A stretch of DNA of 64,000 bases from CAG-632 sp963626805 (GCA_963626805.1 CAVFXS010000017.1:1-64000), one strand, 5' to 3'; positions 26,471 to 35,844 are shown, numbered from the stretch's first letter. A program made the numbers and translations. The notes: a model not told the origin generated them from the sequence alone.

Positions 26471-27451
26471 ATGACAGTTGTAATGACATTTATCCAGAAA
26501 GCAATTGCACAGGGAATTGCGATCCTGTTTGGAGCAAGTGGAGAAATCGTAACAGAGAAATCCGGAAATCTGAATCTGGGTATTCCGGGTATTATGTATA
26601 TGGGCGGTATCGCAGGTCTGATGGGAGCATTCTTTTATGAACACAGTCAGACAACGCCGAATGGAGTGATCGGAGCGTTAATTGCAGTGATCTGCGCACT
26701 GGTGGCATCCGCATTGGGTGGCCTGATCTACAGCTTCCTTACAATTACGTTACGTGCCAATCAGAATGTAGTCGGTCTTGCACTGACCACCTTTGGCATC
26801 GGGTTTGGTAACTTCTTCGGAGGTTCTATCTCAAAGATTGCAGGTGGTGTCGGACAGATTTCCGTTATGACAACCGCTGCTGTCTTTCAGAAGCAGATTC
26901 CGGGGCTTTCCGGGATTCCGGTGATCGGACCGTTATTGTTCTCCTATGGATTTCTGACCTACACCGCAATTATTATCTCACTGGTACTGGCATATGTTCT
27001 GAAGAAGACTAAGGTCGGATTAAATCTCCGGGCAGTCGGTGAGAGTCCGGCAACGGCAGATGCAGCCGGTATTTCAACCTCTAAGTATAAGTATGTTGCC
27101 ACGGTAGTCGGAGCCATGATCGCAGGTCTGGGTGGTCTGTATTATGTTATGGAATATTTCGGCGGTACCTGGTCCAATAACGGATTCGGTGACCGTGGAT
27201 GGCTGGCAATCGCACTGGTTATCCTGGCACTCTGGAGTCCGGCAAGAGCAATCGTCGGTTCCATCCTGTTCGGTGGACTGTATATCCTGAATATTTATAT
27301 TCCGGGATTAAACCGTGCGACGCAGGAACTGGTAAAAATGGCACCGTATGTGTTGACCATTATTGTCCTGATCCTGAGCAGTCGGAGAAACAAGCTGGAG
27401 AATCAGCCGCCGGAAAGTCTGGGTGTACCGTATTTCCGAGAGGAACGTTAG
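26471..27451 (+). CDS. BMP-type nucleoside ABC transporter permease 2
   Basis: 326 residues with a strong GGAGG site and no gap after permease 1. YufQ-like: GASGEIVTEKSGNLNLGIPG is the typical N-terminal cytoplasmic segment, and NLRAVGESPATADAAGI is the coupling loop. It completes the importer and is followed by a strong terminator at 27471-27525. Confidence 0.9.
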   Translation: MTVVMTFIQKAIAQGIAILFGASGEIVTEKSGNLNLGIPGIMYMGGIAGLMGAFFYEHSQTTPNGVIGALIAVICALVASALGGLIYSFLTITLRANQNVVGLALTTFGIGFGNFFGGSISKIAGGVGQISVMTTAAVFQKQIPGLSGIPVIGPLLFSYGFLTYTAIIISLVLAYVLKKTKVGLNLRAVGESPATADAAGISTSKYKYVATVVGAMIAGLGGLYYVMEYFGGTWSNNGFGDRGWLAIALVILALWSPARAIVGSILFGGLYILNIYIPGLNRATQELVKMAPYVLTIIVLILSSRRNKLENQPPESLGVPYFREER

Positions 27452-27470
27452 AAACGGAAACTGATAAAAT

Positions 27471-27525
27471 AAAAGGCACAGAGCCAGGCAACACGGAAGC
27501 TTATCCGGCCGCTCTGTGCTTTTTT
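27471..27525 (+). terminator. Terminator of the BMP transporter operon
   Basis: Stem AAAAGGCACAGAG/CTCTGTGCTTTTTT with a roughly 28-base loop that has some internal pairing, ending in six T. Confidence 0.8.
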
Positions 27526-27584
27526 GTTACGAAGGTGAAAAATGCGGTATGCTGACGGCATTTTCCCTGAAAGCAAAAACAGGG

Positions 27585-27614
27585 TTGACAGATATATGAA
27601 ATCTGTGCTAGTCT
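27585..27614 (+). promoter_or_regulatory. Sigma-A promoter of the trpB T-box transcript
   Basis: TTGACA (27585-27590), 18-base spacer, TAGTCT (27609-27614), just before T-box stem I. Confidence 0.6.
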
Positions 27615-27629
27615 AATTAGCAGAGAAAC

Positions 27630-27878
27630 CGTTGAGAAAGAGGAAGTACATGTGATATGTATCTCACAGAGAGCCGCAGATGGTGGGATTGCGGCAGATG
27701 GCAGCATAATGGAATGGGCTTTCGAGGGCGAACCGAACCGGAAGAGATGCAGAAAAGCGAAGCATTTCCGGTAGGTAAGACGGAGAGGAGGCTTCGTTAA
27801 CAAATCGGATATATACAGGTATATCGCGAGTGGGTATCGTCATTGATATCAAGCAGGGTGGCACCGCAGGAGTTAGCT
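27630..27878 (+). promoter_or_regulatory. T-box leader specific for tRNA-Trp
   Basis: The T-box core AGGGTGGCACCGCAG is at 27855-27869. Stem I: GAAAG (27636-27640) pairs with CTTTC (27719-27723), and the S-turn AGTA is at 27645-27648. The specifier side reads GAATGGGC, with TGG (27715-27717) as the codon. The acceptor-binding bulge TGGC matches the G discriminator normal for tRNA-Trp. This makes tryptophan starvation the inducer of the downstream trpB. Confidence 0.9.
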
Positions 27879-27910
27879 CTTGTCCCAGCAGATAGTGGGA
27901 TAAGGGTTTT
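27879..27910 (+). terminator. T-box terminator before trpB
   Basis: 9-bp stem CTTGTCCCA/TGGGATAAG with an 8-base loop, then GGTTTTATTT. It ends about 100 bases before the gene. An extra 8-bp hairpin (ATCAGATT/AATCTGAT, 27967-27989) sits just before the ribosome binding site. Confidence 0.8.
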
Positions 27911-28012
27911 ATTTATTTTAAAACAGATTCTTAAAAATCCTTTCCCGGAAATAATAAATACCAAGGATCAGATTCCTGTAAAATCTGATTACGAGCGAAA
28001 GGAGCATCAATC

Positions 28013-29398
28013 ATGAGTGAAACACGAATTCCAAACAAAATTTATTTAAGCGAAGAGGAAATCCCAAAGCAATGGTATAACGTACGTGCTGATATGAAGG
28101 TAAAGCCGGCACCGTTGTTAAATCCGGCAACCCATCAGCCATTGAAGCCGGAAGAATTAGAACCGATCTTCTGTAAAGAGCTGGTTCAGCAGGAATTGGA
28201 TGATACAACAGCATATATTGATATCCCGGAAGAAATCCAGGAATATTACAGAACTTATCGCCCATCACCGACTATGCGGGCATATCATCTGGAGAAAGCA
28301 CTGGGAACACCGGCTAAGATTTACTATAAGTTCGAGGGTAATAACACCAGCGGAAGTCATAAGCTGAATTCCGCAATCGCACAGGCATATTACGCGAAGA
28401 AGCAGGGCTTAAAGGGTGTTACGACAGAGACCGGAGCCGGTCAGTGGGGAACCGCACTTTCTATGGCATGTGCTTATTTCGGATTAGACTGTAAGGTATA
28501 TATGGTTAAGGTATCCTATGAGCAGAAGCCATTCCGTCGTGAAGTAATGAGAACCTACGGAGCCAGTGTAACACCGTCACCATCTGAGACAACAGAGGTC
28601 GGAAGAAAGATTTTACAGGCACATCCGGGAACAACCGGAAGTCTGGGCTGCGCAATTTCAGAGGCTGTTGAAGTGGCAACCACACACGAAGGTTATCGTT
28701 ATGTATTAGGTAGTGTATTAAATCAGGTATTGTTACATCAGTCCGTAATCGGTCTGGAGGCAAAGGCTGCATTAGATAAGTATGGCATCAAGCCGGATAT
28801 CATCATCGGATGCGCAGGTGGCGGTTCGAACCTGGGCGGATTGATTTCTCCGTTCATGGGCGAGAAGTTAAGAGGAGAGGCTGATTATCGGTTTATTGCG
28901 GTAGAGCCTGCATCCTGCCCAAGCTTTACCAGAGGTAAGTTCGCATACGATTTCTGCGATACCGGAATGATCTGTCCATTGGCAAAGATGTACACACTGG
29001 GAAGCGGATTTATTCCATCACCAAACCATGCAGGCGGACTTCGGTTCCATGGTATGAGCTCCATTCTGTCACAGCTTTACCATGATGGATATATGGAGGC
29101 TGTTTCTGTTGAACAGACTTCTGTATTCGAGGCTGCAGAGCAGTTCGCAAGAACCGAGGGTATCCTGCCGGCACCGGAGAGCAGTCATGCGATTCGTGCA
29201 GCAATCGATGAAGCATTGAAGTGCAAGGAAACCGGTGAGGAGAAGACGATCCTCTTTGGTCTGACCGGTACCGGATATTTCGATATGGTAGCATATGAGA
29301 AATTCCATGATGGTCAGATGACAGATTATATTCCGACAGATGAAGATCTGAAGCCGGGCTTTGATGCGATTCCAAGATTCCCGGGAAATGAGTTTTAA
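28013..29398 (+). CDS. trpB: TrpB2-type tryptophan synthase beta chain
   Basis: 461 residues, longer than the TrpB1 of ordinary trp operons (about 400) and with the TrpB2-like N-terminal extension (RIPNKIYLSEEEIPKQWYN). The PLP Lys is in NTSGSHKLNSAIAQAYY; TTETGAGQWGTALSMACAYFG and GCAGGGSNLGG bind substrate and phosphate. It joins indole, or indole from another source, to serine. No trpA is nearby. Control by a Trp T-box fits a salvage or backup role. Confidence 0.92.
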   Translation: MSETRIPNKIYLSEEEIPKQWYNVRADMKVKPAPLLNPATHQPLKPEELEPIFCKELVQQELDDTTAYIDIPEEIQEYYRTYRPSPTMRAYHLEKALGTPAKIYYKFEGNNTSGSHKLNSAIAQAYYAKKQGLKGVTTETGAGQWGTALSMACAYFGLDCKVYMVKVSYEQKPFRREVMRTYGASVTPSPSETTEVGRKILQAHPGTTGSLGCAISEAVEVATTHEGYRYVLGSVLNQVLLHQSVIGLEAKAALDKYGIKPDIIIGCAGGGSNLGGLISPFMGEKLRGEADYRFIAVEPASCPSFTRGKFAYDFCDTGMICPLAKMYTLGSGFIPSPNHAGGLRFHGMSSILSQLYHDGYMEAVSVEQTSVFEAAEQFARTEGILPAPESSHAIRAAIDEALKCKETGEEKTILFGLTGTGYFDMVAYEKFHDGQMTDYIPTDEDLKPGFDAIPRFPGNEF

Positions 29399-29453
29399 GG
29401 ATTCGTGATTGCGGAAAAGCAATATTAAAAATAAGGCTTGAGATAAGAAAAAG

Positions 29454-29520
29454 AAAACCTCCGGATTCCGGGAAGATATTCGAGAAAGAAGAATATCATA
29501 ACCGGAAAGCCGGAGGTTTT
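29454..29520. terminator. Bidirectional terminator between convergent trpB and surA-like genes
   Basis: Stem AAAACCTCCGG...CCGG/CCGG...CCGGAGGTTTT with internal bulges; A run on the left and T run on the right, so it can work for both strands. Confidence 0.85.
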
Positions 29521-29534
29521 AATATGCGATTTAT

Positions 29535-30779
29535 TTACTGCTCGGAGCTGCTATCTGTGGAAGCATCCTCTGTAGAATCGGAAGAAGCATCTGTGGTATC
29601 AGCCTCTGTATTGAGGTAACCAATGCTGCCACTTAAATCTGTAACGGTATAGGTCTCTGTCAGACCGTTGATATATTCGCTGACCGTATCAGAAGCAAGG
29701 GAAGATGAAATGGTATCCTTGCAGGAATCATCATAGGTACGGCTGACGAATTTCAATACGTAATAGGTGCTTCCGTCATTATTCTTGATAACTACGGTAT
29801 CACCGGCCTTGCGGGATTCATCGGTCAGCCAGCTTCTGAAGTCAGAGTTCTGGGTGGAACCGGTTACTCCCTGTGTAAGAGAGGCTTCAGAACCATCGGA
29901 TGAACCATAGGTATCTTTCTGGTCATCCGGTGCATATTCCTTGCATAAGGCTTCAAAATCTTCACCGACATCTACCTTTGACTTCATTTCTTCTGCCAAA
30001 GCATCGATGGAGGTTGTGCTGTCCTCGTAGTCAGAGGAAGCGAAAGAGAAGGAATAGTAAGCGAACTGATCATAATCAGCCTTGTTATCGTTATAATAAG
30101 AGGTGATTTCATCATCTGAAGGCTTGTTATCCTCCAGAAGCTTCTGGTAGTAAGCGTTGGCAATGTAGGTATTGTCGATCAGAGGCTTCATGTTCTTTGC
30201 GGTAGCATATTGACCGAACATGGTCTTGTAATAAGCCTGCAGGCTGACACTGTCTGAATCGGCAGCACTCTTGGCCTGATCAATAAATGAATTGTAATCA
30301 TCGGTCGTATCATATTCGAATCCGTTCTTCTCAGCCTCGTCTAACAGTGCAAATTCCTGCTTCAGCTGATCGATCGTGGTCTGCTCGAAATACTCCTGCC
30401 AGGTCATATCCTCTGAATACTGCTGCTCATCATATGGTACGGAGGTATCCAGTCCCATATAAGAAAGGAAAGAAGCATATGTATTCAGGTAATTGGAGAT
30501 GGTACTGTTATAGTAGTAATCATACTCAACCTGTGACAGGGTATGATTACCAACTGTCAGGTATGGTTTATTGTTTGCGTTTACGACATCTGCGATCATG
30601 GTGACACTGAAATATCCGGCAGTAAGAACAATGGCTGCCAATAATGCGATGCAGACAGTCCGGAAAACAGTGGCAGTGACTCTCTCTTTCTTCTCTGCCT
30701 TACGCCGGGCCTCCATTTTCAGGTCATATTTCGTCTTCTTATGTTCCTGTTCATTTGTTTTTGATGGTTTTTTGCTCAT
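29535..30779 (-). CDS. Membrane-anchored SurA/PrsA-like foldase
   Basis: 414 residues. About 40 polar, Lys-rich cytoplasmic residues, one membrane helix (VCIALLAAIVLTAGYFSVTM), then an extracytoplasmic helical domain like the SurA N-domain (VGNHTLSQVEYDYYYN, YFEQTTIDQLKQEFAL). A degenerate parvulin-like region follows (VDVGEDFEALCKEYAPDD and a GDTVVI segment), and the tail is rich in Ser, Asp and Thr. The Asp/Ser/Tyr-rich composition is typical of secreted clostridial proteins. It probably helps secreted proteins fold; isomerase activity is doubtful because the parvulin core is weak. It is co-transcribed with the XRE regulator upstream. Confidence 0.75.
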   Translation of the reverse strand: MSKKPSKTNEQEHKKTKYDLKMEARRKAEKKERVTATVFRTVCIALLAAIVLTAGYFSVTMIADVVNANNKPYLTVGNHTLSQVEYDYYYNSTISNYLNTYASFLSYMGLDTSVPYDEQQYSEDMTWQEYFEQTTIDQLKQEFALLDEAEKNGFEYDTTDDYNSFIDQAKSAADSDSVSLQAYYKTMFGQYATAKNMKPLIDNTYIANAYYQKLLEDNKPSDDEITSYYNDNKADYDQFAYYSFSFASSDYEDSTTSIDALAEEMKSKVDVGEDFEALCKEYAPDDQKDTYGSSDGSEASLTQGVTGSTQNSDFRSWLTDESRKAGDTVVIKNNDGSTYYVLKFVSRTYDDSCKDTISSSLASDTVSEYINGLTETYTVTDLSGSIGYLNTEADTTDASSDSTEDASTDSSSEQ

Positions 30780-30790
30780 AATATATCTCC

Positions 30791-31117
30791 TTATTTTCGG
30801 GTCCAGATCTTGAGGGTCTTTACCAGCTTACGTTTATCATCATCCGAAAGCTTCTGGGTCAGATCAGCCAGTTCATAATCTAAAGCAGTTGATTCGTAGC
30901 GGGAATCAATGCTGCCGATCAGGGCATCCAGTGAAACATGTGTCAGCTCTGCATAGTACATGAGCAGGCGCAAGGTCATAGCGCTTCGGTTATTTTCAAC
31001 ATTGCTGATATATCCAGGGGTAACATTTAAAGCCTTTGCGACCTCATTCTGAGTTAATCCGTTTTCAATTCGCAGTTCCTTTACTTTCCTTCCAAGGTTT
31101 GCATAAAAATCATCCAT
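30791..31117 (-). CDS. XRE-family helix-turn-helix regulator
   Basis: 108 residues from the ATG 8 bases after AAGGAG; a GTG three codons upstream overlaps the site. The N-terminal HTH_3 domain reads KVKELRIENGLTQNEVAKAL, VTPGYISNVENNRS. The C-terminal about 45 residues (LADLTQKLSDDDKRKLVKTL) are helical and may dimerise. It lies 11 bases before the foldase gene, so it may regulate that operon and itself. Confidence 0.88.
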   Translation of the reverse strand: MDDFYANLGRKVKELRIENGLTQNEVAKALNVTPGYISNVENNRSAMTLRLLMYYAELTHVSLDALIGSIDSRYESTALDYELADLTQKLSDDDKRKLVKTLKIWTRK

Positions 31118-31153
31118 TTCAAACACTCCTTAATGTGACATATTATAGAAGTA

Positions 31154-31168
31154 ACGGGTTCAAACCGT
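31154..31168. promoter_or_regulatory. Candidate operator upstream of the XRE gene
   Basis: 15-bp near-palindrome ACGGGTTCAAACCGT with one mismatch, just upstream of a TATAAT (minus strand, 31147-31142). The position suits autoregulation by the XRE protein, but no binding motif is known, so this is inference. Confidence 0.35.
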
Positions 31169-31295
31169 ATATGCTATGATTATACAATGATTGAAAAGGA
31201 AAATAAATCCCTACTTAGTATACTATATATTCTGGTGATAGATAAATCAAGGGAGGTCACAGAAAAAACACATATTATATTTTAAAAGAAATAGC

Positions 31296-31324
31296 TTTAC
31301 AAAGATTAGGCAATATGATATTCT
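31296..31324 (+). promoter_or_regulatory. Promoter of the nrtR-pncB operon
   Basis: TTTACA (31296-31301), 17-base spacer, TATTCT (31319-31324). A perfect 10-bp palindrome TAGTATACTA at 31216-31225 lies 70 bases upstream and could be a regulator site. Confidence 0.5.
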
Positions 31325-31367
31325 GACAAAAGTATCAAACTACTACTTTATAGAAAGAGGAATACAA

Positions 31368-32150
31368 TTGGAAGAGATAAGAGAGGAGCATCCTTCCGTA
31401 ATGGTTGATATTCTGGTTTTTGCAGTGAATGAGAATCTGGATGCGTTAAAGCTTCTGCTGATCCGCCGGAGGAATCATCCGTATATCCATTGCTGGGCAT
31501 TACCCGGTGGATTTGTGGAAATGAAGGAATCTCTGGATGAGGCTGTCAGACGCGAACTGCAGGAGGAGACCGGAATGCAGGATATTTATATGGAACAGCT
31601 GTATACATTCGGAGAGGTGCACAGAGATCCACGGACGAGAGTGATTTCCGTTGCCTATATGGCATTGATCCGGCAGCAGGCGGTAGAGGTTCATGCCGGA
31701 GATGATGCGATGGATGCAGAGTGGTTTACCATCCGGGAGAAGGACGATCAGGTGCTTCTGGAAGGAGAGCAGGGAGACCGGTTATCGTATCAGATTTCCC
31801 GGATCCCAATGAGTATCGGTGGCGTTTCCAGTGTGCAGGAGCTGGCACATAAGGGAGCAGATTCCGGGATCGCATTTGATCATGAGCAGGCGATTCAGAT
31901 GGGACTGCACAGATTGCGGAATAAGGCAGAATACACCAATGTCCTGTTCGGCCTGATGCCGGAGGAATTTACCTTACCGGAGCTGCAGCGGTTATATGAA
32001 ACTGTTTTGGGGAAACCTTTATATAAAGCAAACTTTCGTCGGAAGATTAGTGCCTATGTGGAGGCAACCGGGGCGAAGAAGGTGCAGGAAGGAACGAAAC
32101 GCAGTCCGGAATTATACCGGCTCCGGCAGATGAAGCTGACAGGCAGCTGA
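31368..32150 (+). CDS. nrtR: NrtR-type Nudix transcriptional regulator of NAD metabolism
   Basis: 260 residues, TTG start with AGAGG 7 bases upstream. The N-terminal Nudix domain has GGFVEMKESLDEAVRRELQE followed by ETG, which keeps every residue of the Nudix box (G-x5-E-x7-REL-x-EE-x-G). The C-terminal winged helix (NVLFGLMPEEFTLPELQRLY, then NFRRKI) is the NrtR DNA-binding domain. Characterised NrtR proteins bind ADP-ribose and control NAD synthesis or salvage genes. It sits 74 bases before pncB, which fits. Many NrtR proteins have lost the catalytic box; this one may still hydrolyse a substrate. Confidence 0.88.
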   Translation: MEEIREEHPSVMVDILVFAVNENLDALKLLLIRRRNHPYIHCWALPGGFVEMKESLDEAVRRELQEETGMQDIYMEQLYTFGEVHRDPRTRVISVAYMALIRQQAVEVHAGDDAMDAEWFTIREKDDQVLLEGEQGDRLSYQISRIPMSIGGVSSVQELAHKGADSGIAFDHEQAIQMGLHRLRNKAEYTNVLFGLMPEEFTLPELQRLYETVLGKPLYKANFRRKISAYVEATGAKKVQEGTKRSPELYRLRQMKLTGS

Positions 32151-32224
32151 GAGCAGAACGGTCAGCTTCAGAGAAAGAAACAGACTACTAGAGATAGAAA
32201 GATATACGCAAGAAGGAGTATAAG

Positions 32225-33694
32225 ATGAAAAAAACACAGAACATGGAACGAAATCTGACAATGGTTATGGATTTTTATGAATTAACCATGAGCAACGGCT
32301 ATTTCCTGGACAGGGATAAGGATATCCGGGTCGTGTTTGATGTATTTTACAGAAAGAATCCGGATAATGGTGGATTTGCAATTTTTACCGGACTGGAGCA
32401 GGTGGTAGAGTATGTACAGAATCTGCATTTTGATGAAGAGGATATTGCATATCTGAGAAGTCAGAATCTGTTTGCGGAGGAATTTCTGGAATATCTGGCG
32501 AACTTTAAATTTACCGGTGATATTTATGCATTTCCGGAAGGAACCATCATGTATCCGAATGAGCCATGTCTGACAGTTGTAGCACCTCTGATCGATGCAC
32601 AGCTGGTTGAGACTGCGATATTACTGCAGATCAATCATCAGTCGCTGATCGCCACAAAGACCAGAAGAATCGTACATGCAGCCGGTGACAGGGGCGTATC
32701 GGATTTCGGTGCCAGACGGGCACATAATATGGATGCTGCCGTTTATGGTGCGAGAGCTGCTTATATCGGAGGTGCCAACAGTACGGCAACCGTATTATCC
32801 GGTCAGATGTTTGGAATCCCGATCAGCGGAACTATGGCGCACAGTTTTGTCATGTTCTACCGGGATGAGTTTGAGGCGTTTAAGAAATATGCGGAGACCT
32901 ATCCGGACGCTACCGTACTCCTGGTTGACACCTATGATGTACTGCGAAGCGGTATCCCGAACGCAATCCGGGTGGCAAAAGAGGTTCTGGAGCCAATGGG
33001 AAAACGGTTGAAGGGAATCCGGATCGACAGCGGCGATCTGGCATATCTGACGAAGAAGGCACGGAAGCTGCTGGATAAGGCAGGTCTTGAGGATTGCAAG
33101 ATCATTATTTCCAACAGTCTGGATGAGTTTACAATCACATCCATTTTGGGTCAGGGCGGCTGTGTAGACAGCTTCGGTGTTGGCGAGCGCCTGATCACAG
33201 CGAAGTCGGAGCCGGTATTTGGCGCGGTGTATAAGATTTCCGCAGTAGAAGAGAAGCCGGGAGAATTTGTACCACGGATTAAGATATCCGAGAATGTGGA
33301 GAAAATCACGAATCCGGGACGCAAGAAGGTATACCGGATCATTGATGAGGAAGGAAGAGCCATTGCGGATATGATTGCCAAGGCAGATGAAGTAGTGGAC
33401 ATGAGTCAGCCGTTCCGTTATGTGGATCCGACGAAACCATGGAAGAACCGGTACTTCGAGAACTGCCGGGCAATCGAGCTGCAGAAGCCGATCATCCGGA
33501 AGGGAGAGCTGGTGTATGATATGCCGACCCTAGATGAGATTGCGACATATGTCAAGCGGCAGCTGTCAGAGGAGATCTGGGAAGAGGAGCAGCGGTTTGA
33601 ATATCCGCACCTGCATTATCTGGATATGACACCGGATTATTATGAGATGAAGATGCAGTTATTAAATGATTTAAGCATGAAAGAGGTAGAATAA
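32225..33694 (+). CDS. pncB: Nicotinate phosphoribosyltransferase
   Basis: 489 residues. It converts nicotinate, PRPP and ATP to nicotinate mononucleotide in the Preiss-Handler route to NAD. MDFYELTMSNGYF, DFGARRAHNMDAAVYGARA (with the family HxxD-type His near the PRPP site), GTMAHSFVM and VDTYDVLRSGIPNAI are characteristic. AAGGAG precedes the ATG. It follows nrtR and ends before the promoter of uraA. Confidence 0.95.
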   Translation: MKKTQNMERNLTMVMDFYELTMSNGYFLDRDKDIRVVFDVFYRKNPDNGGFAIFTGLEQVVEYVQNLHFDEEDIAYLRSQNLFAEEFLEYLANFKFTGDIYAFPEGTIMYPNEPCLTVVAPLIDAQLVETAILLQINHQSLIATKTRRIVHAAGDRGVSDFGARRAHNMDAAVYGARAAYIGGANSTATVLSGQMFGIPISGTMAHSFVMFYRDEFEAFKKYAETYPDATVLLVDTYDVLRSGIPNAIRVAKEVLEPMGKRLKGIRIDSGDLAYLTKKARKLLDKAGLEDCKIIISNSLDEFTITSILGQGGCVDSFGVGERLITAKSEPVFGAVYKISAVEEKPGEFVPRIKISENVEKITNPGRKKVYRIIDEEGRAIADMIAKADEVVDMSQPFRYVDPTKPWKNRYFENCRAIELQKPIIRKGELVYDMPTLDEIATYVKRQLSEEIWEEEQRFEYPHLHYLDMTPDYYEMKMQLLNDLSMKEVE

Positions 33695-33728
33695 ATCCCT
33701 AATAAATAAAATTAAATATGCAAATGCG

Positions 33729-33757
33729 GTTACAAATCCCGAAAAATAGTGTATACT
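33729..33757 (+). promoter_or_regulatory. Sigma-A promoter of uraA-upp
   Basis: GTTACA (33729-33734), 17-base spacer, TATACT (33752-33757), 34 bases before the start codon. I see no PyrR attenuator in this short leader. Confidence 0.7.
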
Positions 33758-33791
33758 GTCAGATAGAAAAATGAGGAGGTAGCAAAAGGCT

Positions 33792-35120
33792 ATGAAACAA
33801 AATACGAATGAGGCGGTTTATGATGCCAGGACCTTCGGTGTACCGAAGATGATGATACTGGGATTCCAGCATATGTTTGCAATGTTTGGTGCTACGGTGC
33901 TGGTTCCGGCACTAACAGGACTGAGTGTTTCCGCAACACTGTTGTTTGCAGGATTAGGAACCTTACTGTTCCACTTTTTGACCAAGGGAAAGGTTCCGGC
34001 GTTCCTCGGTTCTTCCTTTGCATATCTGGCAGGATATGCAGCAATTGCACCGAATGGTGAAAAGGAACTGCTTCCATATGCATGTGTCGGAGTGGCATGC
34101 TCTGCACTGCTATATTTTATTCTGGCAGGACTGATTAAGGCATTCAGCGTTGAACGTGTTATGAAGTTCTTTCCGCCGATCGTTACCGGTCCGATTATTA
34201 TTGCCATTGGTCTGACTTTATCATCATCTGCAATCTCGAACTGTTCTGCAGACTGGTTGGTAGCGATCATAGCAATCGTGATAGTAGTAGTATGTAATAT
34301 CTGGGGTAAGGGAATGATTAAGATTATCCCGATCATTCTGGGTGTGCTTGGTTCTTATGCAGTCGGTATTTTAAGGCAGGATGTAGACTTTGCCGCAATC
34401 CGGGATGCCGCATGGATCGGGCTTCCGTTCCAGAGCAGTGATACTGTATTTTCTATCTTCCAGTATCCGGATTCCGGACTGCTGATTAATGCGATCATTA
34501 CGATCATGCCAATTGCACTGGCAACCATGGTAGAGCATATCGGTGACATTTGTGCAATCTCATCTACCGTTGGTAAGAATTACATTAAAGATCCTGGACT
34601 TCACAGAACGCTCATTGGAGATGGTGCGGCTACATTCATGGCATCTCTGTTTGGAGCACCTGCCAATACGACCTATGGTGAGAATACAGGTGTGTTATCA
34701 CTGACGAAGGTATTTGATCCGAGGGTAGTCCGGATTGCAGCTTATCTGGCAATTGTATTTTCATTTTCACCGAAATTTGCAGCAGTAGTCAGTTCCATGC
34801 CGACCGCAACTATTGGTGGTGTGTCTCTGGTATTATATGGTATGATTTCAGCAGTCGGTGTCAGAAATCTGGTAGAGAATCAGGTGGATTTCTCCAAGAG
34901 CAGAAATGTAATTATAGCGGCACTGATCCTGGTGCTTGCAATCGGCATTAAATACGTGAATGCTACCGGAGCAATTACTTTTACAATCGGCGAAGTAACG
35001 ATTAGTCTGACCGGTCTTGCAGTGGCTGCAGTCATTGGTATTGCTTTGAATGCAATACTTCCGGGTAAGGATTATGTATTTGATGCCGGAGAAGAAGAGA
35101 ACCTGAAGGACATTCAGTAA
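33792..35120 (+). CDS. uraA: Uracil permease (NCS2/NAT family)
   Basis: 442 residues, about 14 membrane segments. GVPKMMILGFQHMFAMFGAT and VPAFLGSSFAY are typical of the N-terminal half; ATMVEHIGDI carries the substrate-binding Glu, and GAPANTTYGENTG is the NAT signature with NTTY-EN as in UraA/PyrP. It imports uracil by proton symport. It pairs with upp 56 bases downstream. Confidence 0.93.
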   Translation: MKQNTNEAVYDARTFGVPKMMILGFQHMFAMFGATVLVPALTGLSVSATLLFAGLGTLLFHFLTKGKVPAFLGSSFAYLAGYAAIAPNGEKELLPYACVGVACSALLYFILAGLIKAFSVERVMKFFPPIVTGPIIIAIGLTLSSSAISNCSADWLVAIIAIVIVVVCNIWGKGMIKIIPIILGVLGSYAVGILRQDVDFAAIRDAAWIGLPFQSSDTVFSIFQYPDSGLLINAIITIMPIALATMVEHIGDICAISSTVGKNYIKDPGLHRTLIGDGAATFMASLFGAPANTTYGENTGVLSLTKVFDPRVVRIAAYLAIVFSFSPKFAAVVSSMPTATIGGVSLVLYGMISAVGVRNLVENQVDFSKSRNVIIAALILVLAIGIKYVNATGAITFTIGEVTISLTGLAVAAVIGIALNAILPGKDYVFDAGEEENLKDIQ

Positions 35121-35176
35121 AGAGAATAGAAAGAATATAGAAATAGATAGATTATAGAACAACAGGAGGTTACAAG

Positions 35177-35806
35177 ATGGCAAATTACACAATTATGGGA
35201 CATCCGCTGATTCAGCATAAGATTTCGATGATTCGTGATAAACGAACCGGAACAAATGAATTCCGAAAGCTGGTAGAGGAGATTGCAATGCTGATGGGGT
35301 ATGAAGCATTACGGGATCTGCCAACTGAGCAGGTGGAGGTGGAGACTCCGATCGAGACCTGTATGACGCCAATGATATCCGGTAAGAAGCTGGCGGTGGT
35401 TCCGATTCTGCGTGCAGGGCTCGGTATGGTAAATGGCATTCTGGCACTTGTTCCGACGGCAAAGGTGGGACATATCGGTCTATATCGTGATCCGGAAACA
35501 CATGAGCCGCATGAGTATTATTGTAAGCTGCCGGATCCGATCGAGCAGAGAACAATCGTAATCGTAGATCCTATGCTGGCAACCGGAGGTTCCGCTGTGG
35601 ATGCAATTAATTTCGTAAAAGAGCATGGCGGAAAGAATATAAAGTTTATGTGTATTATCGCAGCACCGGAAGGCTTGAACCGGTTACAGGAGGCACATCC
35701 GGACGTACAGGTTTATGTCGGACATCTGGATCGTTGTCTGAATGAACAGGCATATATCTGTCCGGGACTCGGAGATGCGGGAGATCGTATTTTCGGTACA
35801 AAATAA
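35177..35806 (+). CDS. upp: Uracil phosphoribosyltransferase
   Basis: 209 residues. It turns uracil and PRPP into UMP. The PRPP loop VDPMLATGGSAVDAINFVKE, the flexible loop (PILRAGLGMVNGIL) and the uracil-binding C-terminus (YICPGLGDAGDRIFGT) are complete. AGGAGG precedes the ATG. It completes the uracil salvage operon. Confidence 0.96.
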   Translation: MANYTIMGHPLIQHKISMIRDKRTGTNEFRKLVEEIAMLMGYEALRDLPTEQVEVETPIETCMTPMISGKKLAVVPILRAGLGMVNGILALVPTAKVGHIGLYRDPETHEPHEYYCKLPDPIEQRTIVIVDPMLATGGSAVDAINFVKEHGGKNIKFMCIIAAPEGLNRLQEAHPDVQVYVGHLDRCLNEQAYICPGLGDAGDRIFGTK

Positions 35807-35844
35807 GAAAATTCAGACGGAAAAAGCTGTTTGGATAGGAAAGA

